A stretch of DNA of 64,000 nucleotides from Carettochelys insculpta (GCF_033958435.1 NC_134158.1:5103837-5167836); one strand, 5' to 3'; shown: positions 11,416-23,591, counted from the stretch's first letter. Made by a program: numbers and translations. The notes: generated from the letters alone by a model not told the origin.

Positions 11416-12171
11416 CTGGAGTGGGGGATGAAGACAGGTTTGTTTGTGTTTTTTAAAGGCCAGGCCCAGTATTCATATGGCAGCAAACCCAGCAGCCCAG
11501 GGTGGAGGCGCATTGGTCGAGATGGCAGCCAGCAACCCTAGTACTGGATACTGGACATGCGTGGACAGACTATGTGGGGATCTGGGGCTTTTATCAGAAC
11601 ATGGGACTCATTAGCTTGCATACATACACCCTGCCAGTGCACGCAATCTGCCCCGTCCACGCACGTCATGCAAAATAGGAAACTAGAGCTGTTCAGCAAA
11701 ATGGTGCCATTTATGTCAGCCGTTTTCTGGGCCATCTCAAAGGAAGGTGGTGGTGGGGGAGTCAGGCACATCTGCTGGTGAGTGGTGGTCTGCTGGCATG
11801 AAGGAAACCCCCTGACAATCAAGGGTTGTGTGGAGACACATCTCCATTTATTCATGCATGGCCCTGAATAGCTGCACCCATAAAACCAAGAGCAAATGGA
11901 ACACTGTCTTAATTTTACAGCAGTGGCCTTGAGAACTGGTCTTAGACCAGCTCTGACTCTGATGTGCTGCATACCCTTGGGCATGTCACTTCACCCACAC
12001 ATGCCTCAGTTTCCCCAGCTTTGAAAGCAGGATGATAAGCTACAGGGGGTTGAGATGCTGAATCTATTGAGACTATAAAGTGCTTCATGATGTTGTGATG
12101 GAAGGCGGTCTAGATACTAAGTGTTACTAAAGATCGCATTTTGGCCTTCACGTTATGGTGTTTCCAGTTAG

Positions 12172-12722
12172 CAGAGGTGGGAAAAGTACCCAAAAAGTTA
12201 CTTGAGTCAAAGCACAGTTACGCTGGGGGAAAATTAATAAAGTAGATGTCAAGCTGGCCTTCTGGAAAACTATTTGATTGAAAATACAAAAGTGTCAAAT
12301 CTTGACTGTACTCAAGTACCTGGAGGTATCCACAGAGCAGCTGCTTTTTTAGTTCCAAGCACTCGAGTACAATCAAGACGTGATACATCAGCACTTTTCC
12401 ACAAGTAGTTTTTCAGAAGGACAACTTGACTTTTACTTAATTACACATTTCCCCAAAGTAGCTGTACTTTTACTCAAGTAAATTTCAGGGCACTTTTTCC
12501 AGAGGCAGAAGAGGTACCCAAAAAGTTACTTGAGTAAAAGTGCGGCTGTTTTCACTTCTGGATACATGACAACAATCAAGGTGTGACCTGTGTGCATGTG
12601 TACTTTTATTCCAGTACTTTTCCAGAGGGGACACCAGTGGCTTGTACTTAAGTACATTCCCAGACAAGCCACTGTACTTTTACTCAAGTAACTTTTTGGA
12701 TTTTTTTTCCCCCACCGCTGAC
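12172..12722. mobile_element. Palindromic MITE with AAGTTACTTGAGTAAAAG-type ends
   Basis: The ends are inverted copies: GCAGAGGTGGGAAAAGTACC at the left and the complement of GTCAGCGGTGGG at the right. The interior repeats TTACTTGAGTAAAAGT and its complement several times, so nearly the whole 550 bp can fold back. It has no coding capacity. This resembles hAT-type non-autonomous elements in fish and reptiles. No clear target duplication was seen. Confidence 0.6.
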
Positions 12723-13271
12723 TTTTTCCCCTCCGTAACTTACACCTATTTTTAGACAATTTTCTTCTGCCACAACAAAGCCACATTTCACACTCAGGGC
12801 TCTCTACTGACACTCCCATCTCACCTTTTTCGGTGGGTTTGGGGAAGGTAGTTCGGTGGGAAATAAAAACATATTCTAGTTTATGGAGCTCAACCCTTCT
12901 CAAATTCACGTGTTGGAACAAAACTTTGTTTCTGGGAGCCTGGCTGCGGCCGTTCCAAACACAGCAGGATGACTTGGGGCATCTCGAGGTTCTCGTTTCA
13001 TCAGCTTTCACCGTCTTTCAGATGGTGAAATCAAAACTGGGTTATTACATCTTTTTGTCTCTTTTGTACACGGCAGGTGCTCTACCAAATTGGGTAGCTA
13101 CATTTTTCCCTTCCCTTCATTCCTCCTGAACATACATTTGGCCATTTCTTCTCCTTAGTTATTGTGTAGAGCAGGGGTCAGCAACCTTTTGGAGGTGGAG
13201 TGCTGAAATTTGACCTTTTGACCTCTATTTACAGGTTCAAGTGCCGGTGATACTTTTTAAAGTCACTAAAG

Positions 13272-14224
13272 TTACGTCTACACAGCAAAGTTATTTCAAA
13301 ATAGCTTTGCTAGCGTCTACACAATGCAACCACTATTTATAAATACATTTGAAATAGAAGCGTCTCATTTCAAAATTGGTAAACCTCATTTCATGAGGCA
13401 TAGCGCCTATTTTGAAATGGGCTGTTAAGACAAGGAATAGAGCCTACAGTAGACCCCCAAGTTATGCAGGGGTTGCATTCTTTGCAACCCCTATGTAACT
13501 CGAATTTAGTGCAAGTTGGGGGAGACGGGAACCCCTGAGCTTGCAGGAGCTGGGAAACTGACCAGCCCCCCACCTGGGCTGGCCAGTTTCCTGGCTCCCA
13601 GAGTGGTGGGGTTTGGGAACCAGGCAGCAGCCTGGTTTTCATCTCCTCCCCACTAGTGGGACCTGGGAAACTGACCAGCCATGTGCTGGTCAGTTTCGCA
13701 GTCCTACAAGTGAGGACTGGGGGGTGGAGCTGGGAACCAAACAGCAGCTTGGCTACCAGGTCCCAGTGGCTGGTGGGTGCCAGGCATGGCTTCTCTCCGC
13801 TTCCCCCAGATGACGGTGGCTGGGGAGAATCTGTGACACCGTGGCCATCTGCCCCCCGCACCCCCTGGCTACCCCAGCTGGGAGAAACCATGCTGCAGCA
13901 GCTCTCTGCCCCGGGCTCCCCCAGCTGAGGGAGCTGGGAGCTGGAGCACTTTGATTTGCACTTAACTCATGTTAATGTGAGTTGAGCGCAAATCAAAATC
14001 ATGCATACCAGGGGATTACCGTATTTCAAAGTAAGCCATAGTTCATCTAATGGCTCTGTTTTAAAATAGGCTGTATCTGTGTAGATGCTGGACTTGGAAA
14101 TAGCAAAGTGCTATTTTGAAATTCACTTATTGAGTGTAGCGATGTTATTATGAAATACGCTATTTAGCAATAGCTCTTCCGGAACAGCTTATTTTGGAAT
14201 AAGGCTGCTGTGTAGACAGACCCC
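13272..14224. mobile_element. GTCTACAC-ended MITE nested in the hAT-like element
   Basis: The ends are TACGTCTACACAGCAAAGTTA and the inverted GGCTGCTGTGTAGACAGA. The interior is rich in ATTTCAAAATAG-type blocks. It belongs to the same general family as 22469-23150. It has no ORF of its own. Confidence 0.55.
13447..14021. mobile_element. Tigger/mariner-like MITE, innermost of three nested elements
   Basis: CAGTAGACCCCCAAGTTATGC at the left mirrors GCATACCAGGGGATTACCG at the right, and the element is flanked by TA on both sides (13445-13446, 14022-14023), as for Tc1/mariner insertions. The interior has no transposase. Confidence 0.5.
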
Positions 14225-15637
14225 AACACTTCTACTTACAACAGTTTCATGAATAAATAAATTAAGACGCAGAGTGTTACCATTTGGTGGTGGCTGTAGC
14301 GGAGCAAGCGCTCGGCTGCATGGGGAGGAGCGGCGGGGCTGACCTCCTACCTCGTGTGCCGATGAAAATCGATTTGTGTGCCACTCCTGTGTCTGTGTCA
14401 GGGGTTGCTGACCTTGGCTTAGCATGTTGGTGTGTGATGCTAAAGACACAGAAAAGTTTTCCCCAGAGATGGCTGCATGTTGTGGACAGAAGTTTTATGG
14501 CAGAGAGGTAACTAAGCCATTGTTAAAGCCATAGGTAATCTCTTTCCCCTGCCAGACACTGGTGTGTATAAAGTAGGCTGTGGGAAAGGAACTGGGGGTA
14601 TTTTTTAACCCTTTGCATGAAAGATTCACAAGCAATGGGCTATTTCGTGCACTTGTTGATATTACCAGTTCCAAAGTACAAACTTGCCACAAGAGGTCCC
14701 TGCAGTGCAGGAAGCTGCATGGGAACGGTGTGAGCTGAGGTTACCCGCTGAGCTGCTGTTGGGAGGTTCACACAGAAATTGTTTCAAGTGAGCCAGGAAA
14801 TCCTCCAGGCCAGTGCTGTGCTGAGTTCTGTCGGCGGGTCTGTGAGTGGCACCTTCACTATTCAGGGCATTTGTTGCTGCTCTGGTCTGCTCTTCACAAG
14901 GGACTTGTAACTGGAAAACTTCCCAACACCACCAGTGTCAGTCAGAGGAGGGGGATGAAAGAAGACAGAGTGTTCAAGGGGTTGTCACCTTTGAGGAACA
15001 AAACTCTGGGAGGTGATCCTGAGGCTGTAGAACGAGACAGCTGGCTGCATACATGGGCACTGGGACAGATTTAAAGGGCAATCCTGGGAAAATCTGGCCA
15101 GGTGGCGCAAACCCTCATGCGAAATCCACTAAATACCCTCTTGGGGGGATCTAGGTCGGGTTAGAGCGCTGGAGTGCGGCATGGAATGAACGAGACTCGC
15201 TGGCACACAGAGTAGAGCCCTGCCAATGTGTGGAGATCCACGGCTCATGTTTGAAGTTACAGAGACAAAGGAATGGAGATAGAGGTTCTGTATCTAGAGC
15301 CCTGCAAAGCTACAGACACCCGCATGATCTCCATGGGTGTCCACATTTTGCAGAGGGGGCTGCAGATACCAGTTTTGTATCTAATCGTTGAACAGTGTCA
15401 TCCCCTTTTCCCTGTACATTTAACAGGGACGTGGTCTAGGCAGGTCCCAGGAATCTCCCGCCTGCAGCTCCAACATACACCTGGTTGATGTCACCCGGGG
15501 CGCTGCGACGAGGACGCGCCTGGTCACAAAGGCACTGGAGGCAGAAGTGGAATCTCAGTGGCACTGGGGAGGAGGGAGAATTCATGGTGCACCGTTACGT
15601 ACCTGTGCAAATGGATGTATGTCCTGGCACTACTCAC

Positions 15638-15736
15638 CCCACAGTCCCAGGGCTATCACTGCTGCCAGCAGGACGGTATTCCCAGCCCATCCGACCCCTG
15701 GAGCAATTTGAATCCAGCGCACATGCTGCCAGGAAG
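15638..15736 (-). CDS. Lectin-B, transmembrane (signal-anchor) exon
   Basis: The acceptor TGTTGCAG and donor GGTGAGTAG delimit a 99-bp exon, phase 1 at both ends. It encodes SWQHVRWIQIAPGVGWAG followed by NTVLLAAVIALGLW. The hydrophobic run after WAGN is a classic type II signal anchor of KLRB1/CLEC2-like receptors, whose other family members have a very similar motif. Lectin-A has an exon of exactly the same length and phase at 29227-29325. The exon joins in phase with 11261-11415. A cytoplasmic-tail exon with a start codon was not identified with confidence upstream (15.74-16.25 kb). Confidence 0.72.
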
Positions 15737-16270
15737 CTGCAACAAGCCAGCCATAAGGGACCTTCCGCACCGCACCCAGGGAACGAGACAACAGCAACGA
15801 GGCAGAAGACTCTGCTGTGGAGCCCATGTGGTACCCATGGAACACTGGGAACACCTGTCTCAGCTGCCTAACCAGGGTCATGCACAGGGAAGCTGAAGAA
15901 CATGTTAGTGATACCTGTGAGAGACAGGTGAGGTAACATCATTTGATGAACCAGCTTCTTTTGGTGAGAAGGAAGCTGTCGAGGGCTCTCCTGCGGGGCG
16001 TGTCCCTTCCACCAGGAGAATTTGGGCCTATAAAAGATTAACTCACCCACCTTGTTGCTGTAATATCCTAGGCCCAACACTGCCATAGACCACAGCAAGC
16101 AGTGGCAGCCAGGTAACAGTCACTGGCTTGTGGAGGGTGTCACAGACAGAGAGCGGCGATGGGTACTTGCCCATGTGACTGTGCTGCGAATCTGTACTTT
16201 AGCCATCCCAGTTGTGGTATGTGGAAAGCTGAGTTAAAACCGCAAGCTAGCCCCTTACATTCCCAGCAAA

Positions 16271-16570
16271 AAGCAGCAAGGAGTCCAGTGGCACCTCAAA
16301 GACTAACAGTTTTATTATAGCCTAACAGAACAAAAAACAGTCATGTAGCACTTTAAAGACTAACAAAACAATTTATTAGGCGATGAGCTTTCGTGGGACA
16401 GACCCACTTCTTCAGACCAGAGCCATGCCAGAAAAAGACTAAGAAGTGGGTCTGTCCCACGAAAGCTCATCACCTAATAAATTGTTTTGTTAGTCTTTAA
16501 AGTGCTACTTGACTGCTTTTTTCTTTTGATAGAATATAGACTAGCACGGCTCCCTCTCTGATATTATAGC
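16271..16570. mobile_element. Two PLE terminal repeats in inverted orientation
   Basis: The stretch 16343-16415 (minus) and 16443-16516 (plus) are inverted copies of one terminal repeat. On the readable strand the repeat has GAAGTGGGTCTGTCCCAC, then GAAAGCTCATC, TAATAAATTGTTTTG and TTAGTCTTTAAAGTGCTAC. The outer parts carry the other terminal phrases (AGACTAGCACGGCTCC). The minus-strand arm has the sequence CTGAAGA (16415-16409), then a hairpin, then GAAA (16392-16389), a hammerhead-like core. The plus arm has CTAAGA instead, a lesion. Confidence 0.7.
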
Positions 16571-17520
16571 CTAAGTGTTTGTGAGTTGCAGCTCACTGCA
16601 TCGGGGCATGAAGGGACAGAGAAAGACACAGCGGGGAGGGATACAGAGATGAGAGCCTTGCATCAGAGCTAATTCAGTCAGGGTGGATGTGGGTAAGAAA
16701 GTGAGAATACCTAAAGGGGAAAGTTAGGTAAAGAGAGAGCCATTCCCAGTTTCAATTCACACCCATCCTCAGGGTGTCAACTTTGTACAGGAATTCCAGC
16801 TCGAAAACAGATTGTGACCTGAAATGGCTGAAATAGGTATTCTCACCTTCTTATCTACATCTGCCCTGATTGAATTAGCTCAAATGTAACACTCTCATCT
16901 CTATGAAACAAACCAGCTGTCCTGTGGCACCGTAAAGTCTAACAAAATAATGTATTAGGTTATGAACTTTCACGGGACAGACCCACGTCTTCAGGGCTGC
17001 AGAATCCTGATAACTGATAACCAAGATAAAGAGAATTTAAAAGACAGGAAAAAAATGAAATAAAAAGTGACGAATCAGCTATGTGGGGCAGAAGGAAGAG
17101 AGGGAAGGGGGAAGAAAAATGTTCTGTAAGTGTCCGTTGAGCTAAGCGGTCTGCCTGGGGGTCACTGCAAATATCAAAGGTGGACTGTAAACACTCCTCG
17201 ACAAAACATGAATGGACACAAAGCAGACATCAAAAAACTCCTAACTCACAAGCCTGTCAGCCAGCACTTTAGTGGAGCGGCCCATTCTGTTAATGACCTG
17301 AAAGTCTGTGTTTTACTGAAGAGGAGCTCTAACGATCGCCTACAGAGAGAGTGCTCAGGACTCTCATTCATAGTCAAATCCCAGACACTAACACCTAGAT
17401 CGAACCAGGACAGCAATTACCTGACCTATTATAAGGACTCTTTTACATACTTCGTTTTATCTAATTCTTGACTTCCCCACCCCACACCTGCCGCCCCCTC
17501 TGCTCTTTTGGCCCTCTGTG
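16570..17520 (+). mobile_element. PLE family B, 3' coding remnant (GIY-YIG domain end)
   Basis: At 17205-17400 on the plus strand the translation NMNGHKADIKKLLTHKPVSQ, then HFSGAAHSVNDLKVCVLL matches the C-terminal half of a GIY-YIG endonuclease of Penelope-like elements (RMNGHrsDI...KPVaqHF...LKV-IL). The PLE protein is an RT followed by this endonuclease, and only the tail is present here. It is followed by terminal-repeat copies at 17535-17775. The stretch 16570-17130 carries further decayed material of the same type, including an antisense-looking segment near 16680-16860. Confidence 0.7.
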
Positions 17521-17534
17521 TTCTGGGAGGGCTG

Positions 17535-17775
17535 TAGATCTGAAGAAGTGGGTCTGTCCCACGAAAGCTCATCGCCTAATACATTATTTTCTCAGTCTTT
17601 AAAGCGAGACGTGCCTGCTGCTTTGTTCTGATAGAATACAGGCTAACACGGCGACCTCTCTGTCTGCTCTGGTCTGGCTACGGTCTGAAGAAGTGGGTCT
17701 GTCCCACGAAAGCTCACCACCTAATAAATTATTTTGTTAGCCTTTAAAGTGCTACTGGACTGCTGTTTTGTTTGT
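17535..17775 (+). repeat. PLE family B terminal repeats, two direct partial copies
   Basis: The phrase TCTGAAGAAGTGGGTCTGTC, then CCACGAAAGCTCA occurs at 17539 and again at 17684, each followed by CTAATA-ATTATTTT-TCAGTC/TTAGCC and the AAAGTGCTAC-type end. Each copy has the core CTGAAGA, a GTGGG/CCCAC hairpin and GAAA (17540-17566 and 17685-17711). Direct terminal repeats are the usual PLE arrangement. Confidence 0.7.
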
Positions 17776-18217
17776 ATCAAAGGTGGGGAAATTGTCCTTT
17801 TAACGCGTAAGGTAATTGATATCTTTGTTGAGTCCGAGGCGATAAGTATCAAATAAATTCCAGTTCCGATGTCTCCACTTGTAATCGGGTGGCAAAGTCT
17901 CTGTTTTAGAGTGGCACCATGCAAGGTTGGATGCTCTGACCTGCTATGCTGAACTGCTCACTTACAGATGAGCACCACACAAATACTACAGAAATACGAC
18001 TACTAAGAACAGAACAATTTGGGGGTTCGCAGAACTAACTATGCGCAGTTCTGCACGAAGAAAACAAACAAACACACAAGAAAATGCCTTTGTTTGCCTT
18101 TGAATTGAAAATACAGTTTGCTCCAGACCCTCCCGTAGCCTCAGGCTGACACACACACTTCAGCCAGACAATGGGGAAGAGACACCATCCTTTAGTCACT
18201 GGGTTACTGGCTGATTC

Positions 18218-18335
18218 CCTGTCCTGCTCACTGTTGCTGGGGCACCTGGCACTGGCCACTGTCGGCAGGCAGGACGCTGGGTTAGGTGGACATTTGGTGT
18301 GACCCAGTTGCGCCGTTCTCGTGTTCTGATTGGCT
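18218..18335 (+). mobile_element. 3' tail of a CR1/L3-like LINE
   Basis: GGGGCACCTGGCACTGGCCA, then CTGTCGGCAGGCAGGACGCTGGG, TTAGGTGGACATTTGGTGTG matches 55560-55650. No coding part is attached. Confidence 0.6.
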
Positions 18336-19687
18336 TAAGTTCAGCTTGAGAGGAGTTTCTGAGTGCACCGATGCAAAGGAAAGCTTTGTACGGCTGGGAA
18401 GTTTGTCCTTTCCACCACCCAAAGGTGGTCCGATACCAGCTCTTGCCCACCCGCCTTGCCTTTTTCACCTCCTGGGATGCACATGGCTGCAATATGGCAT
18501 ATGCGTGACTCAGGCGGAATGAAAGTTTTCCCAGCCGCTAAGGCAATTGCCAGAGGAGGTGAAGCTCATTCAGAATCAGGCCCGTGCTGAAAACTGCCTT
18601 TCACTGCAAGTCTGTTGGGAGTCACGGCTGGAGCTCTACTGATTTCAGCATCAGCCTGGGAGAAAAGGTCGTTTCCTTTGAGGTGCAGGCCCTGACTGGT
18701 GCTCGTCAGCCTAGCAAGTCCGACAGCACTTAGTGAGTGTTTGCTGGGTCCAGGCCTCAGCTCTGACATTGGAAATATGGCGCTAAGGCCTGGATCCCGC
18801 TACTCTGACTTCCCAGGAGTTATCCACTCACCCTGAGACCCATCTCTTGTCCAGTGGACCTGGCTGCCCAACTCCACCAACTTTCAGCTAATGTGGGTGT
18901 CTTTGACGCCAGCCCCGTAATTGCTGCGTTGTGAAATCAGGCGCCCTGGGAGGAGGCTCCGGCACTTACCTGGGGCCCTGGTTTCAGTGGGTCGGCCTGG
19001 TTGTCTCTGCTTTGGCCGGAGGTTTAATACCATGTAGCTCTCTTCATCCTCCATTGGCCAAGTGCGTCCCTGGTTTGATATCCCAGCGGGGGCTCAGAGG
19101 AGGACCCCCGTTAACAGGCCAGCAGATGTAGTCTGGCAACTCCCACGAGCACTGGCTGCTCTTCGGTGGAAACCACACAGGAAATGCAGCTCCTGAGCAG
19201 GGCGCATAAGGTCTTAGGGCCCTCTCTGCCCTCCCCTGGCCTGCGAGAGAGACCTGAACGGTGTGGGCAGAACAGCGTTGATACGAGCAGGTCAGGGCCA
19301 CTTCGCTAGCTGTGCGGGACCAGGTTTCAGACCATTCCACGTTCACCCTATGTCCACACTAGCAGCCTCCTAAACCATCTCCACTGCAGTGTCCTCTGGG
19401 TACCAAAACCGCTCTTCCCAGCTCGGCCCCAGAAGCAGTGCATTCTGGGAAACGCAGTGACCCACCCGGCGGCGTTGCGGGGCAGCGGTGGGAGAGGACA
19501 GATGGACATGTGTGTTCCGTGTCCCCCGCTGTGCGCGCTCTGCAGAGGATGTGGGGGTGTTACAACCCCACCTGCGGTCCCCGGCTCTTTTGTGCACACG
19601 GCAGAGGCTCTCGCCTCTAGCGCTGAAGCCACCTGGTTCAGATCTTGCTGGTGCTCCCGATGAATGCACACCTTTTCCAACCCTTTA

Positions 19688-19795
19688 ATCATCTCTAGAT
19701 GGTGCTTGGCCCTGCTGTGGGGGCAGGGGGCTGGACTCCATGGCCTCTCGAGGGCCCTTCCAGTCCTAATGTTCTGTGAGTCTGATTCTCATGGC
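19688..19795 (+). mobile_element. CR1 3' tail fragment
   Basis: GGTGCTTGGCCCTGCTGTGG, GGGGCTGGACTCCATGGCC, TCTCGAGGGCCCTTCCAGTC and a degenerate ATTCTATG-like end are the same tail as in the 8.0-10.9 kb CR1. The neighbouring 18340-19690 and 19800-22460 hold nothing I recognise. Confidence 0.7.
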
Positions 19796-22468
19796 TCCTC
19801 CCTGGCCCCTCTCTAATTTCCCAACATCCTTCCTGGATTGTGGGCAACAGAAATGCACAAAGGCTCCCAGCAGAGACCACACCAGGGCCAAATCCAGCGG
19901 TACAGTAATCTCCCAGCACCTCTGAAATTCCAGAATCACATTAGCCCTTTTGGCCCCCCGTCACTTTGGGACTGGAGCATGTGGGAAGCTACCGTGACAG
20001 TATCTGTGTTAGTGGCACACTGGGGCAGGGCTCCGTATGGGCAGAGTTAAGGTTGTTTTGTGGGGTGGGGATTTTTTCTCTGGGTGTTTATACATCGGTG
20101 ACTTATGTTCAGTTCCTAGAATAACTGCATATCACAGTGTACTGTTTCCCCTGCCCTTGCTGTTACATTCAAGCAGATCAAGAGAATGATTTTGTGCTGG
20201 CGGTTTGACACAATGAATTGTTGCCAACCAGCAGGTCTTGCTGGAATCGATTGCAGTCACGTCTGCTAACAAGTGAGCATGAGCCTGTCCCCTGAGCTCG
20301 CGCGGGAAATGGCCTTTGGTCAAGAAATCACTTAGCACATGGGGTTGTTCACACCGTCAGCATCCTCTGGTGCTGTGGTCTAGCTCAGTGCTTCCTGTCC
20401 ATGCTGGGAGCTGCCATTCACTGTGCTCCCCTCCCACTCCGCCCGGGCTCAGCCTGTGTTCCAGGGACCGTTCTCACCCACCCCTGGCACAGGCAGAGCT
20501 GCAGGGAATGGGTGTGAGGATGGGGAAGGGGAAAGACAAGAAGATGGCTGACAAGTGTCAGGTCAATAAGCCCAGGACGGGGGCTGGGACCCAGAAGAGG
20601 AGCTGGGAGCAGCAGAGCCAAGGGCTTGAAGGAAAAGTTGAAGGTGGCTTGCGAGGCGCCTTTGAGCGCTGGGGAAGAGAAGCCAATTCCAGCATCTGGA
20701 GGTTGCCTGAACGAAACCTGTAGGTCCCAGGAGGAGATGATGGAGGATCAAGGTGGAGGGAAGCAGTGGAATAGGGTCAGGTGTGCCCCACCTCTGGGAC
20801 CAAGTATCTGAGAGCTGCAGGTGACTTGCATCTCCTAAGGGATGGATGTCTAACCTCAGCAGGTTCCTCAGCCCCTGGTAGCTTTCTCCCAGCTCCTGCC
20901 TTAAATAACCAGCCCAAGGCCTGTTCCTTGTCCGTGCCTTCCCAGAGCCTGGTCCCGACCCAGTGTTGGGAGAGCCCACCTCCTCCTGCTTTCACAACAC
21001 CATCTTTGCTCACCACCCTCTGCCATGATCGGCACCATCACTCCAGGACCACGAGAGCATGTCCAGACTGTCCATACATGAGATGTTTTCCCTTGTCTCC
21101 TTACTGCAAAGCACCACATAAAGGCAGAGTCTGTATGGACACCACAGGGGGGCGCTCAGCGTGACACAGGCAGTCTGATGTCATCTTCAGATGGACGTTT
21201 AATGCCATTTAACCTTCCTCATCCTCCCCTGGCTCAGCTCTTCCCAGGCGTGAGTCCTGTGCAGCAGATGCTCAGAAGAGGGAACAAAGACCGTTACTGG
21301 AAAGTGCTTTGCAGTTTACTTCAGGCCTGGATAGGATCGTCTCTGCAGTGAATCTTTCACCTGATATGAGGCCAGCTGTCCAGGAGAAAGAAACTCATCA
21401 GGAGCTACACTCAGTGGACCAGGTCAGCGATGCATTTTCTTTTTCACAGATTTGGTAACTCGCTTTGATCTGTATGTTTTTATTGGTGACCACTTAAGTC
21501 CTAATGTTTTGCTTAATACAAACGCTTTTGCATATGCTCAAGCCCCCTGTAAACTGTTACTACCTGGGGAGGGCTCTCACTGCACACATCTCCCTTCCAA
21601 CTACAAAAGGGGCTTAACTAATCAGCCCTCCCTGCAGGAATCTTTTGCACAGAGACAGTTTTATTTGGGGTTCTGATTCCTCTTGGGGGTTGATTTCCCA
21701 GGAGCTGTGCCCCAGAACTGCACCTGCCCAGAACCGTGGCACATCAGTGTCTGCCTTGCTCTACTGGGGGGCAGTAACCCCAATTGTGCCCAGCTGGAGG
21801 AGACCAGAGGATCTGGCCCAGCAGTGCAGGATGATGGGGAGCCTCAGAGAACATGATGTGGGGGCTCAGTGGCCTGAGCAGAGGACTGGGGAACATCACA
21901 CCCTCCACATGGCAGAGGCTATAAAGGGCTCTGGAAACGCCTCCATTTATCTTCCCACCAGCTTCTGTCCTCTGGAGGACGTTTGCTACAAATGGAAGCT
22001 CCAAACAAAGGACTGAATGACCCATCCCAGCTGGGGGGGTGTTTCAGAAACTTGAGTTAGGACAGCAGTTTATTCTGTCTCTGCTACAAGCCTGAACCAA
22101 GAACCTTGCAACTGTTGTACGTATGTCACGCCCTTAACCAGGTCCTCCTTCTGATGCTAAAGGACTCACAAGGCATGATTTTTGGGTAAGAGTCTGACCT
22201 GGGCACATGGCTGGCCCTTTAGAATCTGAGGACCCTTTGACTGGATGAGGTTGGTTTCCACAACCTCTCACGCATACAAGGCTTGCTACTGGTGGGGACA
22301 CAGGAAGCGTGAGGGACTTGCTTATGTTACCCACAGTGGTGAAAGGGAAGTTCTTTGTGCTGGGGTTAGTGCGCCTTCTGGTGTAGGAAACTGATGCTTT
22401 CAGGAGTGTCCCTCCCCGCCCCCATCAGTTCCTCAGAGCTGCAGAAGAGGGAAGTGGTAAGTCACTCA

Positions 22469-23150
22469 GGCTACGTCTACACGTGAAGCCAACATCGAAA
22501 TAGGCTATTTCGATGAATAACGTCTACACGTCCTCCAGGGCTGGCAACGTCGATGTTCAACTTCGACGTTGCGCAGCACCACATCGAAATAGGCGCTGCG
22601 AGGGAACGTCTACACGCCAAAGTAGCACACATCGAAATAAGGGTGCCAGGCACAGCTGCAGACAGGGTCACAGGGCGGACTCAACAGCCAGCCGCTCCCT
22701 TAAAGGGCCCCTCCCAGACACAGTTGCACTAAACAACACAAGATACACAGAGCCGACAACTGGTTGCAGACCCTGTGCCTGCAGCATAGATCCCCAGCTG
22801 CCGCAGCAGCAGCCAGAAGCCCTGGGCTAAGGGCTGCTGCCCACGGTGACCATAGAGCCCCGCAGGGGCTGGAGAGAGAGCGTCTCTCAACCCCCCAGCT
22901 GATGGCTGCCATGGAGGACCCGGCAATTTCGACGTTGCGGGACGCGTAACGACTACACGGTCCCTACTTCGACGTTGAATGTCGAAGTAGGGCGCTATTC
23001 CGATCCCCTCATGAGGTTAGCGGCTTCGACGTCTCGTCGCCTAACGTCGAAGTTAACTTCGAAATAGCGCCCGACGCGTGTAGCCGCGACGGGCGCTATT
23101 TCGAAGTTAGTGCCGCTACTTCGAAGTAGCGTGCACGTGTAGACACGGCT
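22469..23150. mobile_element. 682-bp MITE, GTCTACACGTG termini, TCA target duplication
   Basis: The left end GGCTACGTCTACACGTG matches the inverted right end CACGTGTAGACACGGCT. The element is flanked by TCA on both sides (22466-22468 and 23151-23153). Both subterminal regions are dense in TCGAAATAG/CTATTTCGA and TTCGACGTT blocks, so it is unusually CpG-rich for a repeat. The centre (22640-22900) is unrelated single-copy-looking sequence. Three-base target duplications suggest the Harbinger group, but TCA is not its usual target. Confidence 0.65.
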
Positions 23151-23216
23151 TCAGTGTCCTTTCTCTGCAGTCAGGGGGCCTGTCCCCTGCTCTTAGGAGA
23201 AGCCCAGCTACAGGAG

Positions 23217-23402
23217 AAAAACAAGAAGTGACCCTGTGGCACTGTGCAGGCTAACAGATAGTTTGGAGCACGAGCTTTCATTATGAAGGGGTCTTTGCCC
23301 ACGAAAGCTCATGCTGCAACATATCTGTTAGTTTATAAGGTGCCACAGGACTTCTTGTTTTTACAGATACAGACTAACGTGGCTACCCCTCTGCTCCAGC
23401 TT
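23217..23402. repeat. PLE family A terminal repeats, inverted pair
   Basis: The phrase GAAGT-CCCTGTGGCAC...CTAACAGATAGTTTGGAGCA is followed by an inverted copy ending TTATAAGGTGCCACAGGACT and CAGACTAACGTGGCTACCCC. It has the same layout as 27060-27295. The core GAAAGCTCATGCT is kept on the plus strand (23302 onward), but the CTGATGA block is mutated. Confidence 0.7.
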
Positions 23403-23591
23403 CGGAAAGGAACTCTCCTCAGGGGATTTTAGTCCCTTCAGCCTCCCTACTATGTATATACCCACACGGGTGAGACTCAGGCACTGAGAAAAGTTGAGCA
23501 ATGAGCGGGACCCCCCATGCAAAACTCTGGATCACGGTCTGGCATTGTTGCCTGGTTGAGGACGCGTGTTTCTGGTAGGAGAGGTATAAAA

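Larger units (their letters stand above)
13171..14416. mobile_element. hAT-like non-autonomous element, interrupted by nested MITEs
   Basis: The left end CAGGGGTCAGCAACCTTTT matches, inverted, GGTTGCTGACC near 14404-14414. The interior at the right end (GTGCCGATGAAAATCG, TGTGTGCCAC) is of the hAT/Charlie type. The core is filled by another MITE (13272-14224), itself containing a third (13447-14021). Confidence 0.6.

Noticed and set aside
12172..12722. Structured non-coding RNA from the near-perfect fold-back
   Set aside because: Inverted ends and internal repeats are explained by a palindromic MITE; nothing indicates a transcript.
15868..16098. Possible cytoplasmic-tail exon of lectin-B (GELIFYRPKFSWWKG on the minus strand)
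   Set aside because: It loosely resembles an ITIM-like tail, but there is no ATG in the right place and no matching donor.
20316..20979. Overlapping ORFs on both strands near 20.3-21.1 kb
   Set aside because: No domain, conserved motif or splice pattern; average composition with chance open frames.
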